The position numbers were made by a program, and so were the translations under genes. The notes below the pieces were generated by a model, which had not been told where the DNA came from, made no database searches, and saw only the letters and a list, made by a program, of their open reading frames with translations. A stretch of DNA of 64,000 nucleotides from Megasphaera vaginalis (ex Bordigoni et al. 2020) (GTDB lineage Bacteria > Bacillota > Negativicutes > Veillonellales > Megasphaeraceae), in the NCBI RefSeq assembly GCF_900240295.1, contig NZ_OEQB01000004.1, forward strand, positions 62,001 through 126,000, given 5' to 3'. Positions 16,963 to 27,093 of the stretch are shown one piece after another (position 1 is the stretch's first letter; every line of letters begins with the position of its first letter).

Positions 16963-17863
16963 AAAAAAGAATGTCTTGAAACCGGCAGGCCTTTCGATTC
17001 CTGCCGTTTTGTCCGCTCACCATCTGTTGTTGCCGTATCGTTTACAGCAGGCAAAGGCGAACTGGGCTGAAATCATGGGAGAACCAATCGCCAAATATTC
17101 CTACATATGCGGTTTTCAGGATACGACGGTTACCGTTGCCGTTTTAAATTCCGTTTGGATGAATCAGCTTTTCATGTTCAAAGAGAGTATCCTTATCAAA
17201 TTGAATGAGTTTATCGGTGAAGCGTATTTACAAGACGTCAGTTTCAGAAAAAGCGGCAAAAAGCCGAAAAAAATCGTTTATGAATGGAAAGACGGTGAAG
17301 CAGAAGCGTATATTCCGAAAGGAACGCTTAAAAATATCGCTTTAGATGCAACGCTGTTTGACAAGATCGAAAAAGAAACTGCCGTTGCGGAAAGAGGAAT
17401 CAGAGATAAAATCATTCGATTGCGCTGTTTGCAGGAAAAGAGAAAAATTCTTTATGGCAATGCCGGCTTCAAAAAGTGCCGTTCATGTGGTCGCTGGATC
17501 GAAACCGGTGAGGAAAGATGTCGTTTTTGTAAAGCTGAAGAGAAGAGAAAGCAGCAAGTCGCCATACGGTCCCTGTTGGAAGATATGCCTTGGCTCAAAT
17601 GGGACGATATAAAAAAAGGCGATTTTTTTTCCCCGTGCAAAGTATTTGAAGAAAACTATAATACCGTACGCCGGAATATGATTTATCAGTTGATCGATAA
17701 GGTGTATCATGGTTATGACAGAGAAGATGAAGATCTGGTTCTGGCCTTATTGATCACACAAAAAGAGCCGGCAGCGTTATCGGTATCGTTTATTCAAAAT
17801 TTAGTTGCCAAATACAGGAGAAAAGAAGATGTATCTTCATATCGGCGGCAATCAAATGATTAG
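16955..17863 (+). CDS. DUF721 (DciA-like) protein with zinc-ribbon extension
   Basis: A 302-residue protein. Residues ~10-100 resemble the DUF721/DciA domain (ANWAEIMGEPIAKYS, then VLNSVWMNQLFMFKESILIKLN). DUF721 proteins at this locus are associated with replicative-helicase loading. A middle basic region leads to a zinc-ribbon-like motif CRSCGRWIETGEERCRFC (around residues 174-191) and a C-terminal helical part of unknown fold. A GTG start at 16955 overlaps recF. Typical DciA proteins are much shorter, so the added C-terminal half is notable. Confidence 0.75.
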   Translation: MTEKKNVLKPAGLSIPAVLSAHHLLLPYRLQQAKANWAEIMGEPIAKYSYICGFQDTTVTVAVLNSVWMNQLFMFKESILIKLNEFIGEAYLQDVSFRKSGKKPKKIVYEWKDGEAEAYIPKGTLKNIALDATLFDKIEKETAVAERGIRDKIIRLRCLQEKRKILYGNAGFKKCRSCGRWIETGEERCRFCKAEEKRKQQVAIRSLLEDMPWLKWDDIKKGDFFSPCKVFEENYNTVRRNMIYQLIDKVYHGYDREDEDLVLALLITQKEPAALSVSFIQNLVAKYRRKEDVSSYRRQSND

Positions 17864-18098
17864 TGTCGTGTCTATTATTGCCTTATTCAAAAATCACCCG
17901 ACGAAGTCCATTAAATCCAATCCGCTTTTGCAACATGCGAGGCCTTTCGTATTGGCAGGTAATTGCCGGCGCGAAGATGTTCGTTCCTATGTGCTTACGG
18001 AATATTGCCTTTACGGTTCGCCCATTTCTTTGGAAACCCTTGTCAAACGCTATTGTCATATATTTGAAAAGCATGTTGATGCTAATGGACGGAATTAG
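17829..18098 (+). CDS. remB: RemB/YaaB-like regulatory protein (DUF370 family)
   Basis: An 89-residue protein beginning MYLHIGGNQMISVVSIIALF, the conserved opening of the extracellular-matrix regulator RemB (YaaB), which in Bacillus lies between recF and gyrB. It overlaps the end of the DUF721 gene by 35 bases, and AGGAG lies just upstream of the ATG. Role in this organism unknown. Confidence 0.85.
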   Translation: MYLHIGGNQMISVVSIIALFKNHPTKSIKSNPLLQHARPFVLAGNCRREDVRSYVLTEYCLYGSPISLETLVKRYCHIFEKHVDANGRN

Positions 18099-18124
18099 TC
18101 ATGACCGCATAAATAGAGTATAAT
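18096..18124 (+). promoter_or_regulatory. Probable gyrB promoter
   Basis: TAGTCA (18096-18101), 17 bases, TATAAT (18119-18124, perfect), about 30 bases before the gyrB ATG. The -35 matches four of six positions. Confidence 0.5.
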
Positions 18125-18140
18125 AATATAATTAAGGTAG

Positions 18141-20069
<1,929 letters not shown>

Positions 20070-20086
20070 TATAAAGGAGACGCTGT

Positions 20087-21250
20087 ATGCCGAATATATC
20101 TGAAAAAATAAGACTTTTTTCCCCTTCTGTCATTGCTCATATGTCTCATCTTTCGGAACAGTTTGACGCTGTTAATCTTTCCGAAGGATTTCCTGATTTT
20201 CCGCCGCCGCAGGCTATTACGGACAAACTGGCAATGATTGCCGCCGCAGGTCCGCACCAATACAGTCCGGACAGCGGCGCTGCCAATTTCCGGCAAGCGT
20301 TGGCTGCTTGTCGGAAGCAGTTTACGGGACAGGAATTTGACGCTGAAAAAGAGATCGTCGTTACCTGCGGCGGTACGGAAGCGATCATGACGGCAGTGAT
20401 GACGGTAGCCGATAAGGGAGATAAGATCATTATCTTTTCCCCTTTTTACGAAGCTTACGGCACCGATATTCTCTTAGCAGGGGCAGAACCGCTCTATGTT
20501 CATTTGAAACGACCTGATTTTTCCTTTGATCCTGACGAATTGGAAAATGCTTTTAAGCAGCATCCGAAGGCGATCATTCTTTGTAATCCGTCCAATCCTT
20601 GCGGTAAAGTATTTACTGCAGAAGAATTGACGTTTATTGCCGATTTGACAAAAAAATATGATACCTTTGCCATTGTCGATGAAGTTTATTCCCATATCGT
20701 ATATGAGCCTGCTGTTTATACGTATTTATCGGCGCTGCCGGGAATGTATGAACGGACGATTCAATGCAGTTCTCTTTCGAAAACGTATTCCATCACGGGT
20801 TGGCGCATCGGGTATATTATTGCGTCGCCTGACGTCATTGCAGCGGCTAAGCAGATTCACGTCTATTTGACGATCAGCGCGCCGAGTCCGCTTCAGGAAG
20901 CGGCTATTGCGGGGCTGCAGTTCGGTCAGGAGTATTATGACGAGCTGCTGTCTTTTTATACCAGAAAGCGGCAGATACTGATGGATGGTTTGGATCGTTT
21001 GCAAATTCCGCATAATATTCCGCAAGGCGCTTTTTATTTGCTTCTGGATATTCAAGATTACGGCTACGAAAGCGACGTGAAGTTCGCCGAAGACTTAGTT
21101 GAAAAAATAGGCGTCGGCGCCGTGCCGTGTTCTTCTTTTTTTGACGATCATGTGCAAGATTATGTACGGCTCCATTTCGCCGTAAAGGATGAAACGCTTT
21201 ATGCGGCATTGAATCGTTTTGAAGACATGAAGAAAAAATTACACCTGTAA
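20087..21250 (+). CDS. PLP-dependent class I/II aminotransferase
   Basis: A 387-residue fold-type I enzyme. VNLSEGFPDFPPP, the substrate block NPSNPCGKVFTAEE, the Asp in FAIVDEVYSH and the PLP lysine K232 in SSLSKTYSITGWRIGY are all present. It most resembles the kynurenine/methionine (glutamine) aminotransferases such as YbdL. It follows gyrB with a 17-base gap and AAGGAG, so it may be co-transcribed. The exact amino acid substrate is not known. Confidence 0.88.
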   Translation: MPNISEKIRLFSPSVIAHMSHLSEQFDAVNLSEGFPDFPPPQAITDKLAMIAAAGPHQYSPDSGAANFRQALAACRKQFTGQEFDAEKEIVVTCGGTEAIMTAVMTVADKGDKIIIFSPFYEAYGTDILLAGAEPLYVHLKRPDFSFDPDELENAFKQHPKAIILCNPSNPCGKVFTAEELTFIADLTKKYDTFAIVDEVYSHIVYEPAVYTYLSALPGMYERTIQCSSLSKTYSITGWRIGYIIASPDVIAAAKQIHVYLTISAPSPLQEAAIAGLQFGQEYYDELLSFYTRKRQILMDGLDRLQIPHNIPQGAFYLLLDIQDYGYESDVKFAEDLVEKIGVGAVPCSSFFDDHVQDYVRLHFAVKDETLYAALNRFEDMKKKLHL

Positions 21251-21279
21251 AGGAAAAGTGTAGGAAAGGAGCGTTCCCC

Positions 21280-22056
21280 GTGAAATTGAAAATACTCTCT
21301 GTTACCGTTGTTTTTTTCATCGCCTTCGGCACGGCTGCGGCTATGGCTGATGATCAGGCCGCTTCGGAAAAGAATGGCGAAAATACCGTATCTGTCGCAC
21401 AGACCGATCCGGCCATGTATTTGGATCAGCCGGAAAAGTATTATCTCATGAAGGGGAAAACCTTTGACACGATTACCTCTCTGTTGGACAAGTTGCCTGC
21501 AGCCGATACGGGGCTCATTCCCGGTCAGCAATATTACCGCATCAATAAAGATCTGATCGACGATTTTTTCTATGCCGTTCACGCCTATGATACGGTACGG
21601 CATCAGCAAACGGGCAGTTTTTTAGCGGCGAAAGACGGCAGCTGTGTTTGGCGCACCGGCAAGATATCTGCTGAAAGCAAACTGCTATGGGGAACGGCGG
21701 AAACGTTGATGCGAAAAGTCGATTTTTCCGTTTCTCCGAAAAAAATACCTCTCGGCTCCATCGGTACCGTCCATGTTTCTGTACCGGGAGCTCTTCCTTA
21801 TGACGTTTCGCTGACAAGTTTGAACACGACTGTTGCCGAAGTTACGGAACAAAATCTGATTCGGCCGAAGTCTGCGGGGAAAACGACGATTGTTGCCGCC
21901 ATTACCGTAGGCGGCCTGCAAAAGAACGTTGCCAAGGATATTCGCGTTGTCAATGACGTTGATGACAGCAATGGCGGCGCTTATTTCCCCAGTATCGGCA
22001 TCGGTATCGGCCACCATCATCACGGCGGTATCAGCATCGGTATCGGCGGTTGGTAA
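21280..22056 (+). CDS. Secreted Ig-like (BIG2-type) protein with Gly/Ile/His tail
   Basis: A 258-residue protein with an N-terminal signal peptide (MKLKILSVTVVFFIAFG, AMA cleavage). The middle has no family I recognise. Residues ~150-230 resemble a bacterial Ig-like group 2 domain (VSPKKIPLGSIGTVHVSV, NTTVAEVTEQNLIRPKSAGKTTIVA). The end is a low-complexity tail, GIGIGHHHHGGISIGIGGW. It starts with GTG behind AAAGGA. It lies in a run with the aminotransferase and the CNNM protein. A cell-surface or periplasmic role is inferred. Confidence 0.6.
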   Translation: MKLKILSVTVVFFIAFGTAAAMADDQAASEKNGENTVSVAQTDPAMYLDQPEKYYLMKGKTFDTITSLLDKLPAADTGLIPGQQYYRINKDLIDDFFYAVHAYDTVRHQQTGSFLAAKDGSCVWRTGKISAESKLLWGTAETLMRKVDFSVSPKKIPLGSIGTVHVSVPGALPYDVSLTSLNTTVAEVTEQNLIRPKSAGKTTIVAAITVGGLQKNVAKDIRVVNDVDDSNGGAYFPSIGIGIGHHHHGGISIGIGGW

Positions 22057-22085
22057 TACGGATGTAAAAGGAGACGTGATTTGCA

Positions 22086-23435
22086 GTGGAGTTTTCACTG
22101 GGCAAACAATTTTTGGTTATCGTTTTGCTGACAGTCGGCAACGGCATTTTTTCCATGCTGGAAATGTCCATCGTCAGTTGTCATCAAAGCCGTCTGGAAG
22201 CTTTGTCGGAAGAGGGGAACAAATCGGCCGACATCGTTTTGAAGCTGCGGGAAAATCCGAATAAAATGTTTTCTACCGTTCAGTTCGGCATGACCTTGGT
22301 GAGTTTGCTTACCGGTGTTTACGGCGGTACGGAGATGGCCGGCCCTATGTCCGAATACGTAGCCATGGTACCTGCTTTTGAACCGTATGCCTACACGATC
22401 AGCTTGACGACGATCATCGTTATCATCACGTATCTGACCTTGATTCTCGGCGAGCTCGTACCGAAGCGGATCGCCATTGACAGTCCCGAGCGGATCGCCT
22501 GTTTTTTGGCGCGTATTATGCTGTATTTTTCTTATGTCTGCACGCCTCTGGTTTGGTTTCTTTCCGCTTCGACGGCTGCCGTGACAAAGCTCATCGGCGC
22601 TTCCGATCCGGAGATTTTGCCGGTAACGGAAGATGAGATCCGTCTCCTGCTGAAACAGGGAGCCGAACTTGGTGCTTTTGAAAAGGAAGAACCGAAGCTT
22701 GTGGAACGCGTTTTCCGGCTGACCGACATGAATGTCGGCGATATTATGACCAACCGCGCCCAAGTAGATTGGATCGACTTGGAAGATACGGAAGAAACGA
22801 TTATGAAAGAACTCGGTTATTATCACCATTTGAACCTTCCCGTCGGCAAAGGGTCGCTCGATCATTTTCTCGGCATGGTGTCTCTTAATGATGTTTTCCA
22901 TCAATACTACGTCTGTATCGCGAGAGGAAGGAAAACGCCGCTGACGACTATTTTAGAACGGAATATTCGCCGGCCCGTTTATGTTCCCGAGTCGATGGAT
23001 ATCATGAAGATCGTTCACATCTTTCAGGATAAAGGCGTACACGAAGCGGCAGTTCTTGACGAATACGGGAATTTCAGCGGTATCCTTACGGTTCATGATA
23101 TTTTGGAAGAGCTTGTCGGTATCATGCCTGTCGGTGAAGAAGAAAAGGCGGAAGAAGCGAACCGCATCATTCGCCGTAAAGAGAATGAATGGCTTATGGA
23201 CGGACTGCTGACGATTGAAGAATTTAAGGACCACTTTGAACTGGAAGAAGAAATGCCCGGTGAAGAGGAAGCGCTTTATAAGACCTTGGCAGGATTTGTT
23301 ACTTACGGCATCGGTCGTATTCCGAAAGAGACGGATATATACGAATGGGAAAATTTCCGCTTTGAAGTCGTCGATATGGATAATCTCCGTGTCGACAAAG
23401 TATTGGTGACGAAGATCCCGATGAAAGAAGAATAG
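22086..23435 (+). CDS. CNNM/CorC-type membrane protein (DUF21-CBS-CorC_HlyC)
   Basis: A 449-residue inner-membrane protein. Residues 1-190 hold four hydrophobic segments of the DUF21 domain; the conserved LGELVPKRIAI motif follows TYLTLI. Residues ~205-335 form the paired CBS domains (VGDIMTNRAQVDWIDLED), and the C-terminus is the CorC_HlyC domain. The family is linked to magnesium/cobalt homeostasis; labels such as hemolysin are historic. A GTG start (22086) follows GGAG. A strong terminator follows. Confidence 0.88.
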   Translation: MEFSLGKQFLVIVLLTVGNGIFSMLEMSIVSCHQSRLEALSEEGNKSADIVLKLRENPNKMFSTVQFGMTLVSLLTGVYGGTEMAGPMSEYVAMVPAFEPYAYTISLTTIIVIITYLTLILGELVPKRIAIDSPERIACFLARIMLYFSYVCTPLVWFLSASTAAVTKLIGASDPEILPVTEDEIRLLLKQGAELGAFEKEEPKLVERVFRLTDMNVGDIMTNRAQVDWIDLEDTEETIMKELGYYHHLNLPVGKGSLDHFLGMVSLNDVFHQYYVCIARGRKTPLTTILERNIRRPVYVPESMDIMKIVHIFQDKGVHEAAVLDEYGNFSGILTVHDILEELVGIMPVGEEEKAEEANRIIRRKENEWLMDGLLTIEEFKDHFELEEEMPGEEEALYKTLAGFVTYGIGRIPKETDIYEWENFRFEVVDMDNLRVDKVLVTKIPMKEE

Positions 23436-23442
23436 CGTGTAT

Positions 23443-23487
23443 AACAACAAGAACCCCATTCCGAAAAGAATGAGGTTCTTGTTGTTT
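23443..23487. terminator. Bidirectional terminator
   Basis: Arms 23443-23455 and 23474-23486 (13 bp, perfect) with an inner CATTC/GAATG pairing, ending in TTT. It serves the convergent CNNM gene and the FAD-linked dehydrogenase. Confidence 0.85.
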
Positions 23488-23517
23488 AGAAGTGATTGTA
23501 ATGAACAAGGAGATGAG

Positions 23518-24930
23518 TTATTCATCATCCAAGTCGATGATTTTGGAAGGATTTAAAATATTGTTCGGATCGAGCGCGCGTTTGATGGCTTTAATCAGCT
23601 GTAATTCTCCCGGAGGCGTGCAGCGTTTGAAATCATGCAGCTTTTTATATCCTATGCCGTGTTCTCCCGACATTTTTCCGCCTAAGGCGTATACTTCGGC
23701 AAATAAGTCTTTATGGAAGTCCTGTAATTTGTGAAGCCAGTCTTCCGGTGAAATACCGTCTTTATTCAGCGGCAGGACATGAATGTTGCCATCGCCTATA
23801 TGTGCCGAAGTTACGGCGAAAATGTTGTGCTTTTCTTCGAGAGCCGGTAATTTTCCTGTGATTTCCGGAATTTTTTCCAAAGGCACGACGAAGTCTTCGG
23901 CGGCGTACATGATATCGATATCGCGGGCCGCTTCGGCAAATTGACGGCGGCAGCCCCAGATGCGGTCATCTGCCTGAATGACGTCGACAGCGCCCATGGC
24001 GTCGCAAAGATCGCTGATTTTTTCCATCTTTTTATCCAATTCGTCGGGGTCGAAGGTTTCGACAGTGATGATGACATAACAGCAGCCTTCTTCAATGTGA
24101 GGCAGCGTGACTTTGCAGAATTTGCTGCACATGGTCAGTGCTTTGTTGTCCATATATTCGATACTCGTCGGTTCGATGCCGGCTTTCAGAATCTTATTCG
24201 GCAGAGCAAAGCCCTGGTCATCGTTCTTGAAAATAGCAACGAGGTCGAATTTATGGGGCGGCAGAGGACGCAGCTTCAACGTTGCTTCCGTTACGATGCC
24301 GAGGGTTCCTTCACTGCCGCAGATGAGCTGCTCCAAGCAATAACCTGTAGAACATTTCTGCAATCTTGCGCCGACGTCGACGATTTCTCCTGTCGGCGTG
24401 ACGATCTTCATCCCGTAGATTTGATTGCGCGTAGTACCGTATTTGACGGCTTTATTACCGCCGGCGTTAGTCGCAATATTACCGCCTATTTGGCAACTGT
24501 CGGCGCTGCACGGGTCACCGGCATAAAGCAGACCGTGCTGTTTGACTTCCTGCTGAATGACGCTGGTGCGGACGCCGGTCTGTACGACGGCATACATGTT
24601 GTCGGGATCGATTGTAATGATTTTGTCCATGCGATCCAGTTCCATGACGATGCCGTGATGAACGGGGATCGCACCGCAGGCGACGCCGGATCCGGCTGCG
24701 CGGGGCGTAATCGGAACGAGGTACTTATTGGCTAATTTGACAACTGCCGCCACTTCTTCCGTCGTCTTAGGAAAAACGACGACTTCCGGCGTCGTAAACC
24801 AATAAGGATTGCCTTCTTCGTCCGTTTTGTAAGTATCCAGTTTTTCCGGATCGGTCGTCACGCCTTTTTCCCCTACTATACGGCGTAATTCATCAAGTAA
24901 TTCCTGTGATACTGCATTAAATTTTGTCAT
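23518..24930 (-). CDS. FAD-binding 2-hydroxyacid dehydrogenase (GlcD / D-lactate dehydrogenase type)
   Basis: A 470-residue flavoenzyme of the VAO/PCMH fold. The FAD-binding part includes ITPRAAGSGVACGAIP, GDPCSADSCQIGGNIATNAGG and GSEGTLGIVTEATL; the C-terminal part has HIGDGNIHVLPL and MSGEHGIGYKK. It oxidises glycolate or D-lactate and passes electrons to an acceptor such as Etf. No iron-sulfur GlcF gene is adjacent. A BASS-family transporter gene is 39 bases upstream and read first. D-lactate use is plausible for Negativicutes, but the substrate is inferred. Confidence 0.87.
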   Translation of the reverse strand: MTKFNAVSQELLDELRRIVGEKGVTTDPEKLDTYKTDEEGNPYWFTTPEVVVFPKTTEEVAAVVKLANKYLVPITPRAAGSGVACGAIPVHHGIVMELDRMDKIITIDPDNMYAVVQTGVRTSVIQQEVKQHGLLYAGDPCSADSCQIGGNIATNAGGNKAVKYGTTRNQIYGMKIVTPTGEIVDVGARLQKCSTGYCLEQLICGSEGTLGIVTEATLKLRPLPPHKFDLVAIFKNDDQGFALPNKILKAGIEPTSIEYMDNKALTMCSKFCKVTLPHIEEGCCYVIITVETFDPDELDKKMEKISDLCDAMGAVDVIQADDRIWGCRRQFAEAARDIDIMYAAEDFVVPLEKIPEITGKLPALEEKHNIFAVTSAHIGDGNIHVLPLNKDGISPEDWLHKLQDFHKDLFAEVYALGGKMSGEHGIGYKKLHDFKRCTPPGELQLIKAIKRALDPNNILNPSKIIDLDDE

Positions 24931-24969
24931 GATACGTCACTCCTTTGTGTACGATAAACGATGATGTTT

Positions 24970-25926
24970 TTATGATAGTTCCAGCGCCGGTTGGTCTTGA
25001 TTCGGCGTTTTATTACCCCAAAGAGAAGCGATGAAAGAACAGAATACTGTTGTCCAAACGACGCCGATGGCGCCGGGAATTGCCGACATGGGATCAAAAT
25101 AGGTGATGCCTAATGTGACGGCGAGTGCCGTGTTTTGTACGCCGACGTCGAAGGTCAGGGCTTTTCTTTTAGCGACGGGCATGCGCAGTAATTTTGATAT
25201 GATAAAGCCGATCGACAGGCCTACGGCGGTATATAAAACGAGACTCAGCGCGGCGACGCCGGCGACGGTCTGCAATCGTTCGACGTTGAGGGAAACACAA
25301 ATCATGATGATTGTCACGATGGCGGCGACAGTAACGAGAGGAACGCCTTTGGAAATGACGGGCATCTGCTTGGAAAATACCTTGTTAATCATGATCCCCA
25401 GAACGATGGGGACAATGACGATCTTGATGATACTCAAAAAAAGGCCGACAGCGTCGATGGACATGTATTTGCCGACGTAAAACAGAAGCAGCGACGGCAT
25501 GATGACCGGCGCCAGCATGGTGCTCAGGCTGGTGATCGTAACGGACAGTGCTTTATCTCCTTTAGCCAGGAAAGTCATAACATTGGAAGAGGTTCCAGTC
25601 GGTGTGCAGCCGAGGAGCACCATGCCGACAGCCAGCATCGGTGACAGACCCAACAGTTTACTGATCGCCAAGCCGACCAGAGGCATGCAGACATACAGTG
25701 TAACGACACCGATAATGACGTCTTTCGGCCGCGTGAAGACGAGCTTGAAATCGTTCGGCGTCATGGAAAGGCCCATGCTCAACATGATGATGCCCAAGAG
25801 AAATGAAATCATGCCGCCGAACGGTTTGAACGGCGCCGGGTTGAGATACGCAAGCACAGCGGCAATAATAACCCAGAGCGTCACGTACTTCGTAATAAAC
25901 TTGACGAATTTTTCGAATGAAGACAT
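24970..25926 (-). CDS. Bile acid:sodium symporter (BASS) family transporter
   Basis: A 318-residue protein with about nine or ten membrane segments. The family motif GCTPTGTSSNVMTFLAKGD is clear. BASS proteins move organic anions (bile acids, pantoate, pyruvate and others) with sodium. It precedes the FAD-linked hydroxyacid dehydrogenase in one transcript, so uptake of a hydroxy or keto acid used by that enzyme is a reasonable inference. GGGAGAAG lies just upstream of the ATG. Confidence 0.88.
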   Translation of the reverse strand: MSSFEKFVKFITKYVTLWVIIAAVLAYLNPAPFKPFGGMISFLLGIIMLSMGLSMTPNDFKLVFTRPKDVIIGVVTLYVCMPLVGLAISKLLGLSPMLAVGMVLLGCTPTGTSSNVMTFLAKGDKALSVTITSLSTMLAPVIMPSLLLFYVGKYMSIDAVGLFLSIIKIVIVPIVLGIMINKVFSKQMPVISKGVPLVTVAAIVTIIMICVSLNVERLQTVAGVAALSLVLYTAVGLSIGFIISKLLRMPVAKRKALTFDVGVQNTALAVTLGITYFDPMSAIPGAIGVVWTTVFCSFIASLWGNKTPNQDQPALELS

Positions 25927-26010
25927 ATCTTCTCCCTCCTTAGGATTTTGGAAAACCGTAGATGACGGTAAATTATAAACATAATTTTTCCGAATACTTC
26001 GTATGCATAA

Positions 26011-26039
26011 ATCGTAAGATAAAATAGTGTTTGCGTCAA
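26011..26039 (-). promoter_or_regulatory. Probable promoter of the BASS-dehydrogenase operon
   Basis: Minus strand: TTGACG (26039-26034), 17 bases, TACGAT (26016-26011), about 85 bases before the BASS start. The -35 is five of six. Confidence 0.5.
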
Positions 26040-26100
26040 AAAAAGTGCAATTGTAAGAAATTGAAAAGAAACTAAGCGTTTAAGTGTATAAAATATAATG

Positions 26101-26145
26101 CAAAACACCGATACTATACGTATTTTTCAGTATAGTATCGGTGTT
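26101..26145 (-). terminator. Terminator of the GntR-family gene
   Basis: Perfect 16-bp inverted repeat (26104-26119 and 26130-26145, 10-base loop). On the minus strand it is followed by TTTTG, 20 bases after the regulator's stop. Confidence 0.85.
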
Positions 26146-26166
26146 TATTAAAAAACACAGGAAATA

Positions 26167-26880
26167 TTAGAATAAATTTTCTATTTTAAAAACTCGTTGG
26201 AATTTACTTTGTGAAATGGCGATGTGGCGGCGCATGACGGCTTCGGCAATAATCTTATCGCCTATTTTCAGGTTATTGCAGACGATCATATGCTCATTGC
26301 CGATAATATCGTAAAAATCGTGGGGCGGATCGTAGAGCAAATAACTGCGATAACGGAACAGTTTGTATTTAAGTGCTTCGTAAATTTGTTGCAGTAAAAG
26401 ATTATTGGAATATTCGATTATCTTACTGTGAAAAGCATATTCCAGTCTCATAATATCGCTGTAATAAGCGTGCGATACGCCGGATAATTTAGCTTTTTTG
26501 GCAACAGATTTTTCTTCGCTGGCAAGGGCGTAGAGGATATTCAACCGTTCTTCCGTCAAGTTGGATACGGCCTGTCCGGCTGCATAGGGTTCAATAAGAT
26601 AAGAGATATCCATCGCATCGTCATATTCTTTGCGAGTAAAAGAAGCGACGTGATATCCTTTATTTTTTTCGATAAAATTGTTTTCCGCCAGTTTTTCCAA
26701 CGCCGATTTAACAGGTGAACGACTGACGGCCAATTCCTGGGCGATAGTACTTTCCGTCAGCCGTGAACCGGGGCAGATGTGAAAGCTGAGTATTTCCTGG
26801 AGCAAGATATCGTATACGATATCGTTCAGCGATTTAAAGGGGTTTTGATTTCTCATGGTTTCGATTTCTTGTGGATTCAT
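26167..26880 (-). CDS. GntR-family transcriptional regulator (FCD/FadR subfamily)
   Basis: A 237-residue DNA-binding protein. The winged helix lies at ~15-80 (LTESTIAQELAVSRSPVKSALEKL is the recognition part) and the C-terminal all-helical FCD ligand-binding domain has RLEYAFHSKIIEYSNN. FCD regulators usually sense organic acids. It lies between the leftward BASS/dehydrogenase operon and the rightward siroheme reductase, either of which could be its target. Confidence 0.88.
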   Translation of the reverse strand: MNPQEIETMRNQNPFKSLNDIVYDILLQEILSFHICPGSRLTESTIAQELAVSRSPVKSALEKLAENNFIEKNKGYHVASFTRKEYDDAMDISYLIEPYAAGQAVSNLTEERLNILYALASEEKSVAKKAKLSGVSHAYYSDIMRLEYAFHSKIIEYSNNLLLQQIYEALKYKLFRYRSYLLYDPPHDFYDIIGNEHMIVCNNLKIGDKIIAEAVMRRHIAISQSKFQRVFKIENLF

Positions 26881-27093
26881 TAAGAGAACCTCCTTTCCGA
26901 GATGGTTGCTTGACAGCTATTGCCGGTCGGGAAAAACATATAATGATATAAGACAGCGGAGATTGGGGCTGCGAAAACAAGTTATGATATTCACAAGGAA
27001 AATAAAACGTGGTATTCTGTAAACGGTACGGAAAACAATTGTTGTCGCAGGAAACATGTTTACATACATAAAATGAACAAAGGAGCGTTTATT

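Noticed and set aside
26881-27093. GntR operator in the gap before siroheme copy 1
   Set aside because: Some TGT/ACA pairs are present but no symmetric site of the GntR type is convincing.
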